Assembly (NCBI RefSeq): GCF_007954585.1
Contig: NZ_CP042382.1
Span: forward strand, 1,240,001-1,304,000
Length of the DNA: 64,000 nt
Source: Pistricoccus aurantiacus
Lineage (GTDB): Bacteria; Pseudomonadota; Gammaproteobacteria; Pseudomonadales; Halomonadaceae
Reading direction: 5' to 3'
Shown here: in pieces, positions 9,526 through 19,554 of the stretch
Layout: every line of letters begins with the position of its first letter
How positions within the stretch are numbered: position 1 is the first letter of the stretch
The notes under the pieces: model-generated
What the model saw: only the letters and a program-made list of their open reading frames with translations
Databases searched by the model: none
What the model was told of the DNA's origin: nothing
Translations under genes and position numbers: made by a program

Positions 9526-9966
9526 CTACACCGGGTACTCGTGAATCACCGAGCGCACCACGCCCCAGACCTGGCAGTCGAGATCGGCAATCGGAATCGG
9601 CGCGTACTCAGGGTTGCCCGAGCAGAGGTAGGGGCGCTGCTTGATCATCTGGTAGCGCTTCACGGTGATCTCGCCGTCCACCAGTGCGATCAGGATGTGG
9701 CCGGGGCGCGGCGTGATGGAGCGATCAACCAGCAGCAAATCGCCATCGTGGATGCCCAGCGGCCCCATGCTGTCGCCGGTGACAGTCATGAAAAAAGTGG
9801 CCGAGGGGCGCTTCACCAGGCGCTCGTTGAGATCCAGGGTGCGACCATCGTAGTCTTGGGCAGGGCTGGGAAAGCCCGACAGCCCGGCGCGAGTAAGGGG
9901 TAAAGGGTGGGGCAACGGCAGCAATGGTGGTGCTGGGTCAGCTAGGATGAGTGTTGTGTATGCCAT
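9526..9966 (-). CDS. umuD: Polymerase V accessory subunit (S24 self-cleaving)
   Basis: A 146-residue UmuD-like protein. The peptidase S24 dyad is Ser66 in GDSM and Lys103 in DGEITVKRY. The self-cleavage region is Ser30-Gly31 in [11 protein letters not shown], where E. coli has Cys-Gly. The N-terminal arm is unusually rich in Pro and Leu. ATG 9966 is chosen because GGAGAAGAG lies just upstream and because a longer frame to 10,059 has no family resemblance. RecA-stimulated cleavage would release UmuD' to pair with UmuC. It is the first gene of the umuDC operon. Confidence 0.92.
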   Translation of the reverse strand: MAYTTLILADPAPPLLPLPHPLPLTRAGLSGFPSPAQDYDGRTLDLNERLVKRPSATFFMTVTGDSMGPLGIHDGDLLLVDRSITPRPGHILIALVDGEITVKRYQMIKQRPYLCSGNPEYAPIPIADLDCQVWGVVRSVIHEYPV

Positions 9967-10367
9967 GAGGGCTCTTCTCCATACCTGATTTTTATACAGT
10001 GTCAGGCAGAAAGCAGCATATGCCAAGACCAGATTGCCACGAAGGTTGCGAGCAGCCATACCATGATGGTGCTAATCTGGCTGAGAATTCGGCATAGCAA
10101 GGGAGTGCGGAATGGCAACCAGTAACTGTAAATCAACGAACCGTATACCGACTCAGACAGCATGTCTGCTTACGACCCTAAGCGGCCATACCAGCACAGT
10201 CGTTCGGCATCTAATTTTTGCTAGGTGGGGTCCAGCCAGCATGAGCCAATAATGAATTCTATTTTTGTCAGAATTTTTGGATTGTATGAAAATTGAGCCG
10301 CAAATGGTGGTGTCGGCCTTTGGAGCACATTGTTGTAACTATTTAGTATTAGCTATGGTGAGGATTT
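9967..10367. other. Intergenic region between umuDC and a divergent helicase gene
   Basis: About 400 bases with no supported gene. It must hold two divergent promoters: the umuDC promoter near the SOS-like dyad and the promoter of the helicase starting at 10,368, whose ribosome site TGAGGA lies at 10,359-10,364. The second half is AT-rich. No repeat or RNA gene was recognised. Confidence 0.5.
9985..9999 (-). promoter_or_regulatory. Imperfect LexA-box-like dyad before umuDC
   Basis: Read toward umuD the site is CTGTATAAAAATCAG. It has CTGT at one end and CAG at the other, 19-33 bases before the umuD start, where an SOS box is expected. The spacing is one base shorter than the classical 16-bp CTGT-N8-ACAG box and the second half is imperfect, so binding by LexA is uncertain. 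Confidence 0.35.
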
Positions 10368-12962
10368 ATGGCGTTTAAAAAACCGTCTGCGCAAGTTCCT
10401 GTCCCGGAGAGTCCAGATCGACTTTTTCGAGATTTGCCTCGCCGCAAGCACCCGAGCCTATATGATCACCAAGGACAGGTTCTCCGCACATACGTTTCCG
10501 AGGCACTAAGAGCACCAGATGTAGCGCTCCAGTTGCCAACCGGCAGTGGAAAAACCCTCGTTGGACTATTACTAGCTGAATGGCGACGACGCAAGTACGG
10601 CGAGCGGGTAGTCTACCTTTGTCCTACTAGGCAGCTTGTGAGTCAAGTGGCTGACGAAGCATCTGACAAGTATGGACTGTCTGTTCAGGCTTTTACTGGC
10701 TCTGTGAAGAACTACACGCCCGATGCGAAAGCTGCCTATTTAGATGGAAATAAAGTGGCTGTCACAACTTACAGCAGTCTATTTAACACCAACCCGTTTT
10801 TTGAAGATCCAGATATTATCCTTGTCGACGATGCTCACGCGTCAGAGAACTATATTGCTAGTCAGTGGACAGTCCATATCAGTAGGTTTGGCGAGGATCA
10901 GAGTCTGTTCGATGCTGTCGCTAGCGTGCTTAAAAGCCAATTGTCAAAGACCAGCTATGCCCGCATGATCGGGGAAAGAGATGGTTTTGACGACATGACA
11001 TGGGTCGATAAGATTCCAAGCTACAAATTGTCAGAAGTCGCCCAAGAACTTCAAACAGTCATATCTCAAAACATAGGTAGAAGCGATCAGCGCCATGCGT
11101 GGAGCATGCTTGCGGATCACCTTACTGCGTGCCAGTTGTATATCACATGCTCGGAAATAATGATTAGGCCACTAATACCTCCGACCTGGACGCATCATCC
11201 TTTTGTTGGGGCGAAGCAACGAATTTTCATGTCTGCCACTTTAGGAGCCGGCGGAGACTTGGAGCGGCTCACAGGTCGCACTGCCATTACCCGTTTACCC
11301 ATTCCTGAGGGTTGGGATCGTCAAGGAATAGGCCGCCGCTTTTTCATCTTTCCAGAAAGATCTATGGGAGAGCAAGAAACCCTAGATCTACGCCGTTCTT
11401 TAATGCTGAAAGCAGGCCGTAGCCTTGTCTTAACACCAACCAATGGAGCCGCAGAGAACATTCAGGAAGATGTGAAATCTACGTTAAACCTTCCAGTTTT
11501 TACTGCGGTAGATCTTGAGTCTAGTCGGTCAAATTTTATAAACAAGGCAGGTGCGGTAGCTGTTATAGCAAACCGCTATGATGGAATCGACTTTCCAGAT
11601 AATGACTGTCGGCTCTTGTTTGTCGAGGGTTTGCCGAGAGCTACGAATCTCCAAGAGCGGTTCCTAATGACTCGAATGGGGGCCAATCTTCTATTCAATG
11701 AACGAGTTCAAACCCGCGTTCTCCAGGCGGTCGGCAGATGTACTCGCGGACTTAATGATTATTCAGCGGTTGTGGTCACGGGGGAGGACCTTCCTGGCTA
11801 CCTAACAGACCGGCGCAGACGGAAGCATTTCCATCCTGAGCTGCAAGCGGAGCTTGAATTTGGTGTGGAACAATCGAGCGAAGTCAGCGCCGAAACCATT
11901 GAAGAAAATTTCGAAATATTCCTTGAACATGAGTCAGAATGGGAGACGGCGAATGAAAGTATCCTAGAAACAAGGTCTAACGCGGTTCAAGAACCCTTCC
12001 CCGCGATGGGTGAGTTGGCTTCGGTCGTGAAACACGAAATAGTCTGGCAACAGGCAATGTGGGGGCAGGACTACCCGAAGGCATATGAGGCAGCTCGTGA
12101 AGTGCTTGGTGGGCTAAACAATCATGAGCTGCGAGGCTATCGGGCACTATGGCATTACCTTGCAGGAAGTGCAGCCGAGCTTGCATCCGCACAAAAATAT
12201 GCCGACTTAGGTATGCAGGCGAAAGAGCAGTTCAGAAAGGCAAAAGACGCAGCAGCAGGTATTCCTTGGCTCGTCGAACTGGCACACGGGCGCGATGAAC
12301 AGCCAACAGTCGATGAACAGAACGATACAGTTATTCAGCTTCAGGTTGAGCGTCTTGAGGTCTACCTGCAAAAGCTAGGTACGGTTCACAACCGCGCATT
12401 CACGGCGCGAGAACAGAAGATTCGCGACGGTCTCCGTGATGGTGACTCATTTGAGCAAGCACAGGTATTGCTAGGCGAACATCTCGGTTTCTCGGCGGGC
12501 AAGCGCGAGGCTGATGCCTCCCCTGATCCATGGTGGCAGGTTGGAGATGTGGTGATCGTTTTTGAGGATCATGCCAATGCTGACCCAAGCACGGCAGTAA
12601 TTGACGCAACCAAGGCTCGACAGGCTGCCTCACACCCTGACTGGGTTCGAGACCATGTACCGAATGCCGTAGATGCACGAATCATTCAGCCTGTACTTGT
12701 AACACCATCCAAGAAGGCTAGGCCAGGAGCGTTGCCACATCTCGTGAGGGTCGCCTACTGGGAGTTAGATGAGTTCAGGGCATGGGCTGAACAGGCCCTC
12801 GTGATGATCAGGGAACTTCGCAGGAGCTTTCAAGAACCAGGGAACTTGGCGTGGCGGGCTGAAGCAGCAACAGCTCTCGCAGACGCTGTGGCGGACGCGC
12901 CAGGACTAAGCATTTGGTTGGAAAAACGGCCAGCACGCAATCACTTGGAGGAAACGCCTTAG
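10368..12962 (+). CDS. XPD/Rad3-like superfamily 2 helicase, putative defence protein
   Basis: An 864-residue helicase with Walker A LPTGSGKT (Lys62) and motif II DDAH near residue 153-156. The C-terminal helicase half resembles the XPD/DinG type: GIDFPDNDCRLLFVEGLP near 405, then RVLQAVGRCTRG near 450. The last 380 residues are helical and unassigned. A good ribosome site (TGAGGA) precedes the ATG. The gene has lower GC than the SRAP/umuDC block and ends just 17 bases before an IS911-like insertion, beyond which another large helicase begins. The two may have formed one defence operon before the insertion, but that is inference. Confidence 0.8.
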   Translation: MAFKKPSAQVPVPESPDRLFRDLPRRKHPSLYDHQGQVLRTYVSEALRAPDVALQLPTGSGKTLVGLLLAEWRRRKYGERVVYLCPTRQLVSQVADEASDKYGLSVQAFTGSVKNYTPDAKAAYLDGNKVAVTTYSSLFNTNPFFEDPDIILVDDAHASENYIASQWTVHISRFGEDQSLFDAVASVLKSQLSKTSYARMIGERDGFDDMTWVDKIPSYKLSEVAQELQTVISQNIGRSDQRHAWSMLADHLTACQLYITCSEIMIRPLIPPTWTHHPFVGAKQRIFMSATLGAGGDLERLTGRTAITRLPIPEGWDRQGIGRRFFIFPERSMGEQETLDLRRSLMLKAGRSLVLTPTNGAAENIQEDVKSTLNLPVFTAVDLESSRSNFINKAGAVAVIANRYDGIDFPDNDCRLLFVEGLPRATNLQERFLMTRMGANLLFNERVQTRVLQAVGRCTRGLNDYSAVVVTGEDLPGYLTDRRRRKHFHPELQAELEFGVEQSSEVSAETIEENFEIFLEHESEWETANESILETRSNAVQEPFPAMGELASVVKHEIVWQQAMWGQDYPKAYEAAREVLGGLNNHELRGYRALWHYLAGSAAELASAQKYADLGMQAKEQFRKAKDAAAGIPWLVELAHGRDEQPTVDEQNDTVIQLQVERLEVYLQKLGTVHNRAFTAREQKIRDGLRDGDSFEQAQVLLGEHLGFSAGKREADASPDPWWQVGDVVIVFEDHANADPSTAVIDATKARQAASHPDWVRDHVPNAVDARIIQPVLVTPSKKARPGALPHLVRVAYWELDEFRAWAEQALVMIRELRRSFQEPGNLAWRAEAATALADAVADAPGLSIWLEKRPARNHLEETP

Positions 12963-12995
12963 GGCCCATTTCGTCCGATTGTAGTGGCACAGTGA

Positions 12996-14227
<1,232 letters not shown>

Positions 14228-14347
14228 CCACTACAGATCAACCCCAACGCTATATCATAATATCGTTGATATTCTAATTCTGGCCGAATGCGTCTCAAAG
14301 CATACACAAGTTGATATTAAGCACGATGAGTGCGGCGAGGACTTATC

Positions 14348-17300
14348 ATGATCCAATTACCGCCTCTGGTGGTGAATATGTCGTTCCCTAAGGGACGGGT
14401 GCGGCATGTCTTGCGGCAGGGTGCCGAGATCCAGATATTGGAACGAGAAGAAGAACGGATTACGTCGAGAACCACGTTGCCGATTTTGCACCTAGCAAAT
14501 GGTGAGCGAGTGCTGGTGACCTCAAGGCCGAGCATTGCTCGCCCGATCAGTGTGGATGGTATCTTAAAAGAACGTCCAGGAAGTGGCTATAAATGGATGA
14601 GCCATCGGTTGCTCGAGGAATTTGAGGCAATGGTTGCGCGGGATGGTTGGCCTCGCGTGGCTTGGGAAATTGCTAATTCTTGGACCGGACGACTATCTTT
14701 CCGTTCCGAAATCAAACAGGAAAATGGAGCCGTGAGGCCGGGGGACGAAGGATTAAGGCCGCCGCAGTTGGGCGCTTTGCATGCAATCGGGGCGCACTGG
14801 AGCCTGGAGCATCAGCCGGCAACGATTGTGATGCCGACTGGAACTGGGAAGACGGAAACGATGCTGGCTACCCTAGCGGCTTTTGGAAAGACGCCACTTC
14901 TGGTTGTAGTTCCGTGGGATTCTCTTCGAGCTCAGACTGTACAAAAGTTCCTTACATTCGGGTTGCTCAGGAAGCTCAAGGTACTACCCGGAGCGGTGCT
15001 CAACCCTATCGTCGGAATCATCAACAAACGTCCGCAAACGATTGAAGATCTTGAACTGATTGATGCATGCAACGTCGTGGTGGTCACGGCTAGTGCCATC
15101 GGTGTGGGCACGCAAAGAGAGATCCTTGATGCATTGGCACAAAAGTGCAGAGCGTTGATCTTGGACGAGGCGCATCATGTCCCGGCTTCCAACTGGACGC
15201 GTATAAGGGATGCATTCAACCACGTCCCCATTCTCCAGTTTACGGCTACGCCTTTCAGGCGGGATGGGAGACTCGTCGACGGAAAGGTCATATTCAACTA
15301 CCCGCTTGGCCATGCCCAGCGGGATGGTTACTTCAAGTCGATCCAGTTTAATCCTGTCTGTGAGGTTCGTGGCAAGGGGCAGGCAGATCAGGCGATTGCC
15401 GAGGTAGCTGTCCAGCAGCTAAGGGAAGACCTGCGTGCTGGATACGACCATTTGCTCATGGCCCGGTGCGAGAGCATCGGCCGGGCTGAGGTCGTGGAGC
15501 AGATCTATAGGGAGCTAGCTCCCGATCTAGAGCCCGTCTTAATTCACTCGGAGAGCCGTGGCACCGACACTAGAGTAGAGGATCTGAAAGCGGGCCGATC
15601 CAAGATCGTGATCTGCGTCAACATGCTAGGAGAGGGATTCGATCTTCCTAGCCTGAAGGTGGCGGCTGTCCACGACATGCATCGAAGCCTAGCCATCCTT
15701 CTGCAATTTACTGGCCGATTTACCCGGGTTGCAGGCCAGAACATAGGCAATGCTACTGTCGTCGCAAATATCGCAGATTCCCGAGTTTCCGGTGCGCTGG
15801 AACGCCTTTATAGTGAAGATGCCGATTGGAATAAATTGTTAAGCGAACTCAGTTCAGAAGCTGCCCAAGGGCATGCGGAGCTGATCGAATTTCTTCAGTC
15901 ATCGCGAAGGTTGGATAAGCCAGCTGACGATGACGTTTCCATTTCGCACAAGTTGCTTCGCCCAATTTTTAGTACGGTGGTTTATCGCGCAGAGCAATTC
16001 CTTCCAACCAGGTTCTATACGGGCCTAGGAAAAGGTCGTCATGTTCATGCAGTTTGGCTACATGAACAAACAAGTACTTTGTATTTTGTTACAAGGAATG
16101 AGCCACGCGTACGCTGGCTGCAATCCAAAGAAGTCTGTGATCGGGAATGGGCTCTGTTTGTGCTGCATTATGACGAAAATTCGAGGCTTCTATTCTTGTC
16201 TTCAACAGACCATGGCTCTATGTTCCAGGAGCTAGCCCAGGCAGTATCTGACTCGGTTTCCTTGATCAGCGGGGAACAGGTGTTCCGTTCACTTGGCCGA
16301 ATCAACCGACTGATGTTTCAAAGTCTAGGTGTGAAGAAGCACGGTAGGCGAAATCTGAGCTTCGCCATGTACACCGGAGCCGATGTCGCCCTGGCGCTTG
16401 GCGTTTCCGAGCGAGCCGGTTCCGTCAAGAACAACGTCAGCGGGACGGGTTGGGAAGAAGGAAATAGGATCGCGATCGGGTGTTCATATAAAGGACGCGT
16501 ATGGTCAAGAGAACAAGGTTCTATTCCTTCACTTATCCGTTGGTGTAAGGCAGTCGGCTCGAAGCTCATGGACGATACTATTAACGTTGCCGACATCATT
16601 GCGAATGTGCTGATTCCACAAGAAGTCGACAGGCTGCCAGATGTAACGGTACTTACTGTAGAGTGGCCGGCAGAGCTGTTGGGCATATCCGAGGAACGGG
16701 TAATATTTACGTCCGAAAATGAAGAATGGCCACTATACCTGATTGATATTCAGCTTCTTGAGACGGAAGGGAATGACGTGCATTTCGTACTTAGTACGGA
16801 CGACTGTCCTGAGTTCGCCGCGTTTACTTTGACGATTGGAGGCGAAAACGGTTTTCAGGTTCAACAGACGTATGGAAATGATTTAACGACTAAGATCGGG
16901 AATCGTGAATACCGTACATCGGAGTATTTCAGTGCCTATCCACCTTTGGTCCGCTTTGTGGATCTTTCTGAGTTGGATGGAAATCTTCTGATCAAGCCCC
17001 AAGATCCACGAGAGCTAGCAATTGATGAGAGGCAGTTCGAAGCGTGGAACTGGCAGGGCGTGGATATAACGGTTGAATCCATCTGGCGAAATGGACAGGA
17101 GCGCCGGGAATCAATTCAATGGAGAACCGCGCAACATTTCGTCCAAGGCGGTTTCGATGTAGTGTTCGACGATGACGGCGCGGGCGAAGCGGCCGACTTG
17201 GTTTGCCTGAAGGAGGAGCCGGATCGTATTCGAATGGTATTAGTCCACTGCAAATTCGCGGGTGGCCAGACGCCCGGCGAACGCGTGAAAGATGTCGTCG

Positions 17301-17617
17301 AAGTTTGTTCGCAGGCTGTGCGCTCGGCAAAATGGAAATGGCGCTTTAGGGATCTTGGCCAACACATTAATAACAGAAATCTGAAATTAGCAAATTATAC
17401 CGTGCGCCCTAGTCGGTTCCTCGCGGGTAGCTCGGTGGTGTTGAACAACATTGTGAAGGCCTATCGATTTAAACGGGTTGAAGCGGAGATACTCGTGGTT
17501 CAGCCCGGTCTCTCAATGACAAACCGGACGGCCGATCAAAACATGGTGATGGCTTCGGCTGCTACGTTTCTCAAAGAAACTATTGGATGTGATCTTGGGA
17601 TTATCTGCAGTGCGTAG
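14348..17617 (+). CDS. Large DEAD/DEAH helicase with possible C-terminal nuclease domain
   Basis: A 1,089-residue protein. An N-terminal domain of about 140 residues is followed by a superfamily 2 motor: Walker A MPTGTGKT near residue 165, DEAH near 273, FTATPFRRDG near 302, and GEGFDLPSLKVAAVHD then LQFTGRFTRVAG in the helicase C domain. The C-terminus (about 950-970) reads AADLVCL then LVHCKF, which could be a PD-(D/E)XK-like nuclease site; that is an inference from spacing. ATG 14,348 has GAGGA upstream; GTG 14,330 is the alternative. It lies between an IS911-like copy and the deaminase-HAM1-SIR2 operon, in a run of defence genes. Confidence 0.8.
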   Translation: MIQLPPLVVNMSFPKGRVRHVLRQGAEIQILEREEERITSRTTLPILHLANGERVLVTSRPSIARPISVDGILKERPGSGYKWMSHRLLEEFEAMVARDGWPRVAWEIANSWTGRLSFRSEIKQENGAVRPGDEGLRPPQLGALHAIGAHWSLEHQPATIVMPTGTGKTETMLATLAAFGKTPLLVVVPWDSLRAQTVQKFLTFGLLRKLKVLPGAVLNPIVGIINKRPQTIEDLELIDACNVVVVTASAIGVGTQREILDALAQKCRALILDEAHHVPASNWTRIRDAFNHVPILQFTATPFRRDGRLVDGKVIFNYPLGHAQRDGYFKSIQFNPVCEVRGKGQADQAIAEVAVQQLREDLRAGYDHLLMARCESIGRAEVVEQIYRELAPDLEPVLIHSESRGTDTRVEDLKAGRSKIVICVNMLGEGFDLPSLKVAAVHDMHRSLAILLQFTGRFTRVAGQNIGNATVVANIADSRVSGALERLYSEDADWNKLLSELSSEAAQGHAELIEFLQSSRRLDKPADDDVSISHKLLRPIFSTVVYRAEQFLPTRFYTGLGKGRHVHAVWLHEQTSTLYFVTRNEPRVRWLQSKEVCDREWALFVLHYDENSRLLFLSSTDHGSMFQELAQAVSDSVSLISGEQVFRSLGRINRLMFQSLGVKKHGRRNLSFAMYTGADVALALGVSERAGSVKNNVSGTGWEEGNRIAIGCSYKGRVWSREQGSIPSLIRWCKAVGSKLMDDTINVADIIANVLIPQEVDRLPDVTVLTVEWPAELLGISEERVIFTSENEEWPLYLIDIQLLETEGNDVHFVLSTDDCPEFAAFTLTIGGENGFQVQQTYGNDLTTKIGNREYRTSEYFSAYPPLVRFVDLSELDGNLLIKPQDPRELAIDERQFEAWNWQGVDITVESIWRNGQERRESIQWRTAQHFVQGGFDVVFDDDGAGEAADLVCLKEEPDRIRMVLVHCKFAGGQTPGERVKDVVEVCSQAVRSAKWKWRFRDLGQHINNRNLKLANYTVRPSRFLAGSSVVLNNIVKAYRFKRVEAEILVVQPGLSMTNRTADQNMVMASAATFLKETIGCDLGIICSA

Positions 17618-17952
17618 CAAATCGATGTTGTTCTAAGAATTGGAGTGCGGAGACGTCCGCTATTGGCCGACACAAGAATTACCGTGCATAGGTGCTATCA
17701 CCCAAAGCTGACATCCACGACCTGATCGCTTGGAGTATCTGCCGCAACACCTAGCTCAATTGCTGCGATACAAGTCAGATGCTCTTCGAAATAACTACTC
17801 ACCTGTATTTGGGACGAGCTGGCCAATCGTCTCCCTTCGTGCTTTGACTTGAGATAATACTGATACAGCCAGTGGGGACGAACTACGTGTCCAACTGTAC
17901 ATAGAGTGGCTTTTAGGCACGGCATTCATGGCTGCCTGTTTAAGGATATCAA
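17618..17952. other. Gap before the deaminase operon
   Basis: A stretch of 335 bases that must contain the promoter of the operon starting at 17,953; TAAGGAT at 17,941-17,947 is its likely ribosome site. A minus-strand reading frame at 17,698-17,925 (75 codons, ending EELHLTCIAAIELGV-like in sense) looks slightly protein-like but matches no family I know, so it is not called as a gene. Confidence 0.4.
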
Positions 17953-19002
17953 TTGAATCAGTGGCAGATTGAACCAGCAACAAAGCAGATTGGCGCAATC
18001 GAGCATAAGGCGGTAAGACAGAGCTTGGCTGCAGAACTTTGTGAACGGGAACGGGGAGAGCTTCATGTGCATATGAACGGAGCGATCCCGGTATCGACAA
18101 TTCGAGACATCCTTGCCGACGAATTGGTTGAATTGCCGTACGGTTTTGTAATTGAGCGTGACCTGGTGCGGCACACCCCATGTCAATCACTAGCGTCATA
18201 CCTGACCCCTTGGCAGGTTTTGCGTCTCTTTCCTAAAAAACGCGAGAATTTGAATCGCATTACCTTAGCGGTCTTTGCTAGTCTTTCGGAAAGCAATGTG
18301 CGCTTTGTGGAACTCCGAAGTAGTGTTTTGTACCTTGCGACTTTGCAAAATTGCTCTCCTACTCAGGCCCTGGAACGCCTTATCGAGTCGTCCAGAGCCG
18401 CGTCTGACCAATTTGGTATACGTTTTGGATTGATTCTCACTGTGACCCGTGGCGACTACAGCTCGGCTGCCCTGTTTACACTTCTGCAGGCATATCAAAA
18501 CTTGGGTGAGCCGCACGATGTGGTGGGACTGGATCTAGCTGGTGACGAAGAAATTGCGTATCCAGGCGAATTGCCGTCACTGTATCGAAAGGCAAAAGAC
18601 CGGTTTGGGCTTGGAGTCACCATACATGCCGGTGAGACCGGACGCGTGGACAACGTTCGGGCAGCCTTGGAATTGTTTGGCGCAGACCGAATTGGCCATG
18701 GTACAGCGGCTAGCAAAGATCCTCACTTGTTAGATTACTTGGCGAGTCAGGAAATCTGCATCGAAGTATGCCCAATCAGCAACAGGCTCACCGGAGCGGT
18801 TCCTGCCGACGAGGCCCATCCTCTGTCCGAGTTTCGGCGTCACCAGGTCCCCTTTGTTATTTGCTCGGACAACCCAGCAATTCATCAGCGAGGCCTTGCA
18901 GAGGATGATGCTATGGCTATGACCGAGGGACTATCTGCCATCGATATTTACCAACAATTCGAAGTTGCCAAGCGGTTCTCCTTCATAGAGGGTCTAAATT
19001 GA
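17953..19002 (+). CDS. komA: Adenosine-deaminase-family protein, KomA-like (Kongming system)
   Basis: A 349-residue metal-dependent deaminase. Zinc and catalytic residues are visible: HVH at 38-40, HAGE from H225, RIGHG near 245-249 and Asp306 in CSDNPAIH. The usual HLDG after the first His pair is HMNG here (Asn42). In classical adenosine deaminase that Asp contacts the sugar 5'-OH, and Asn is found in relatives that act on nucleoside monophosphates, so an AMP/dAMP-type substrate is likely (inference). The TTG start at 17,953 follows TAAGGAT. The stop overlaps the next gene's start by 4 bases. With the HAM1 and SIR2 genes downstream it matches KomA, described as producing deoxyinosine nucleotide from dAMP during phage infection. 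Confidence 0.85.
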   Translation: MNQWQIEPATKQIGAIEHKAVRQSLAAELCERERGELHVHMNGAIPVSTIRDILADELVELPYGFVIERDLVRHTPCQSLASYLTPWQVLRLFPKKRENLNRITLAVFASLSESNVRFVELRSSVLYLATLQNCSPTQALERLIESSRAASDQFGIRFGLILTVTRGDYSSAALFTLLQAYQNLGEPHDVVGLDLAGDEEIAYPGELPSLYRKAKDRFGLGVTIHAGETGRVDNVRAALELFGADRIGHGTAASKDPHLLDYLASQEICIEVCPISNRLTGAVPADEAHPLSEFRRHQVPFVICSDNPAIHQRGLAEDDAMAMTEGLSAIDIYQQFEVAKRFSFIEGLN

Positions 19003-19553
19003 AAATCCGATTCATGTCCGGGAATCAGCACAAGGTCAACGAGGTGCAACGAATTCTTACCCCTGTTGGGGTGGACGTAGTGCCTGTGTCGCGGAAAATT
19101 GAAGAGTTACAGACCGAGGACGTCGAGCGCTTGGTTCGGGACAAATTAATCAAGGCATTTGAGGTTATAGGTCGCCCTCTTTTTGTCGAACATACAGGGC
19201 TCTACCTAAGCGGTCTCAATGGGCTTCCAGCTGGGCTGACCCAGATTTTTTGGGACAAGCTGGAAGCAGATCGATTCGTTGATCTTGTAGCGGGTCTCGG
19301 AGATGACGCAGTAACCGCAAAAACAGTGCTCGGATACTGTGATGGGCGCGAGATCCGCTTTTTCTACGGCTCCATTGAAGGAACTGTGCCTCTCGTACCG
19401 GCTGGTCCAATGGACTTCCAGTGGGACTGCGTTTTCGTCCCGAACGGTCACACCAAAACCTTTGCTGAAATGGGGGCGGCCAAAGACGCCATCTCTATGC
19501 GTCGCAAAGCTCTCGACCAATTCGCCGAATACCTCAAAACTTTGGGAACATAA
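18999..19553 (+). CDS. komB: HAM1/RdgB-like nucleotide sensor, KomB-like (Kongming system)
   Basis: A 184-residue member of the non-canonical purine NTP pyrophosphatase (HAM1/ITPA/RdgB) family: SGNQHKVNE at 7-15, FVEHTGL at 62-68, QWDCVFVPNG near 141-150, SMRRKAL at 166-172. Two key positions are changed. The catalytic Asp of (E/D)DTGL or DDSGL is His65, and the base-reading His of SHR is Met167. The protein has therefore probably lost hydrolysis and may bind (d)ITP as a signal, which fits KomB, reported to sense dITP and act with KomC. The TTG start (18,999) overlaps the TGA of the deaminase gene and follows AGAGGGT; a later ATG at 19,014 would cut the first strand. Confidence 0.85.
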   Translation: MKIRFMSGNQHKVNEVQRILTPVGVDVVPVSRKIEELQTEDVERLVRDKLIKAFEVIGRPLFVEHTGLYLSGLNGLPAGLTQIFWDKLEADRFVDLVAGLGDDAVTAKTVLGYCDGREIRFFYGSIEGTVPLVPAGPMDFQWDCVFVPNGHTKTFAEMGAAKDAISMRRKALDQFAEYLKTLGT

Positions 19554-19554
19554 G

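Noticed and set aside
17953..19002. A RADAR system (RdrA-RdrB)
   Set aside because: RADAR joins a large ATPase to a much longer deaminase; here the deaminase is 349 residues and its partners are HAM1 and SIR2.
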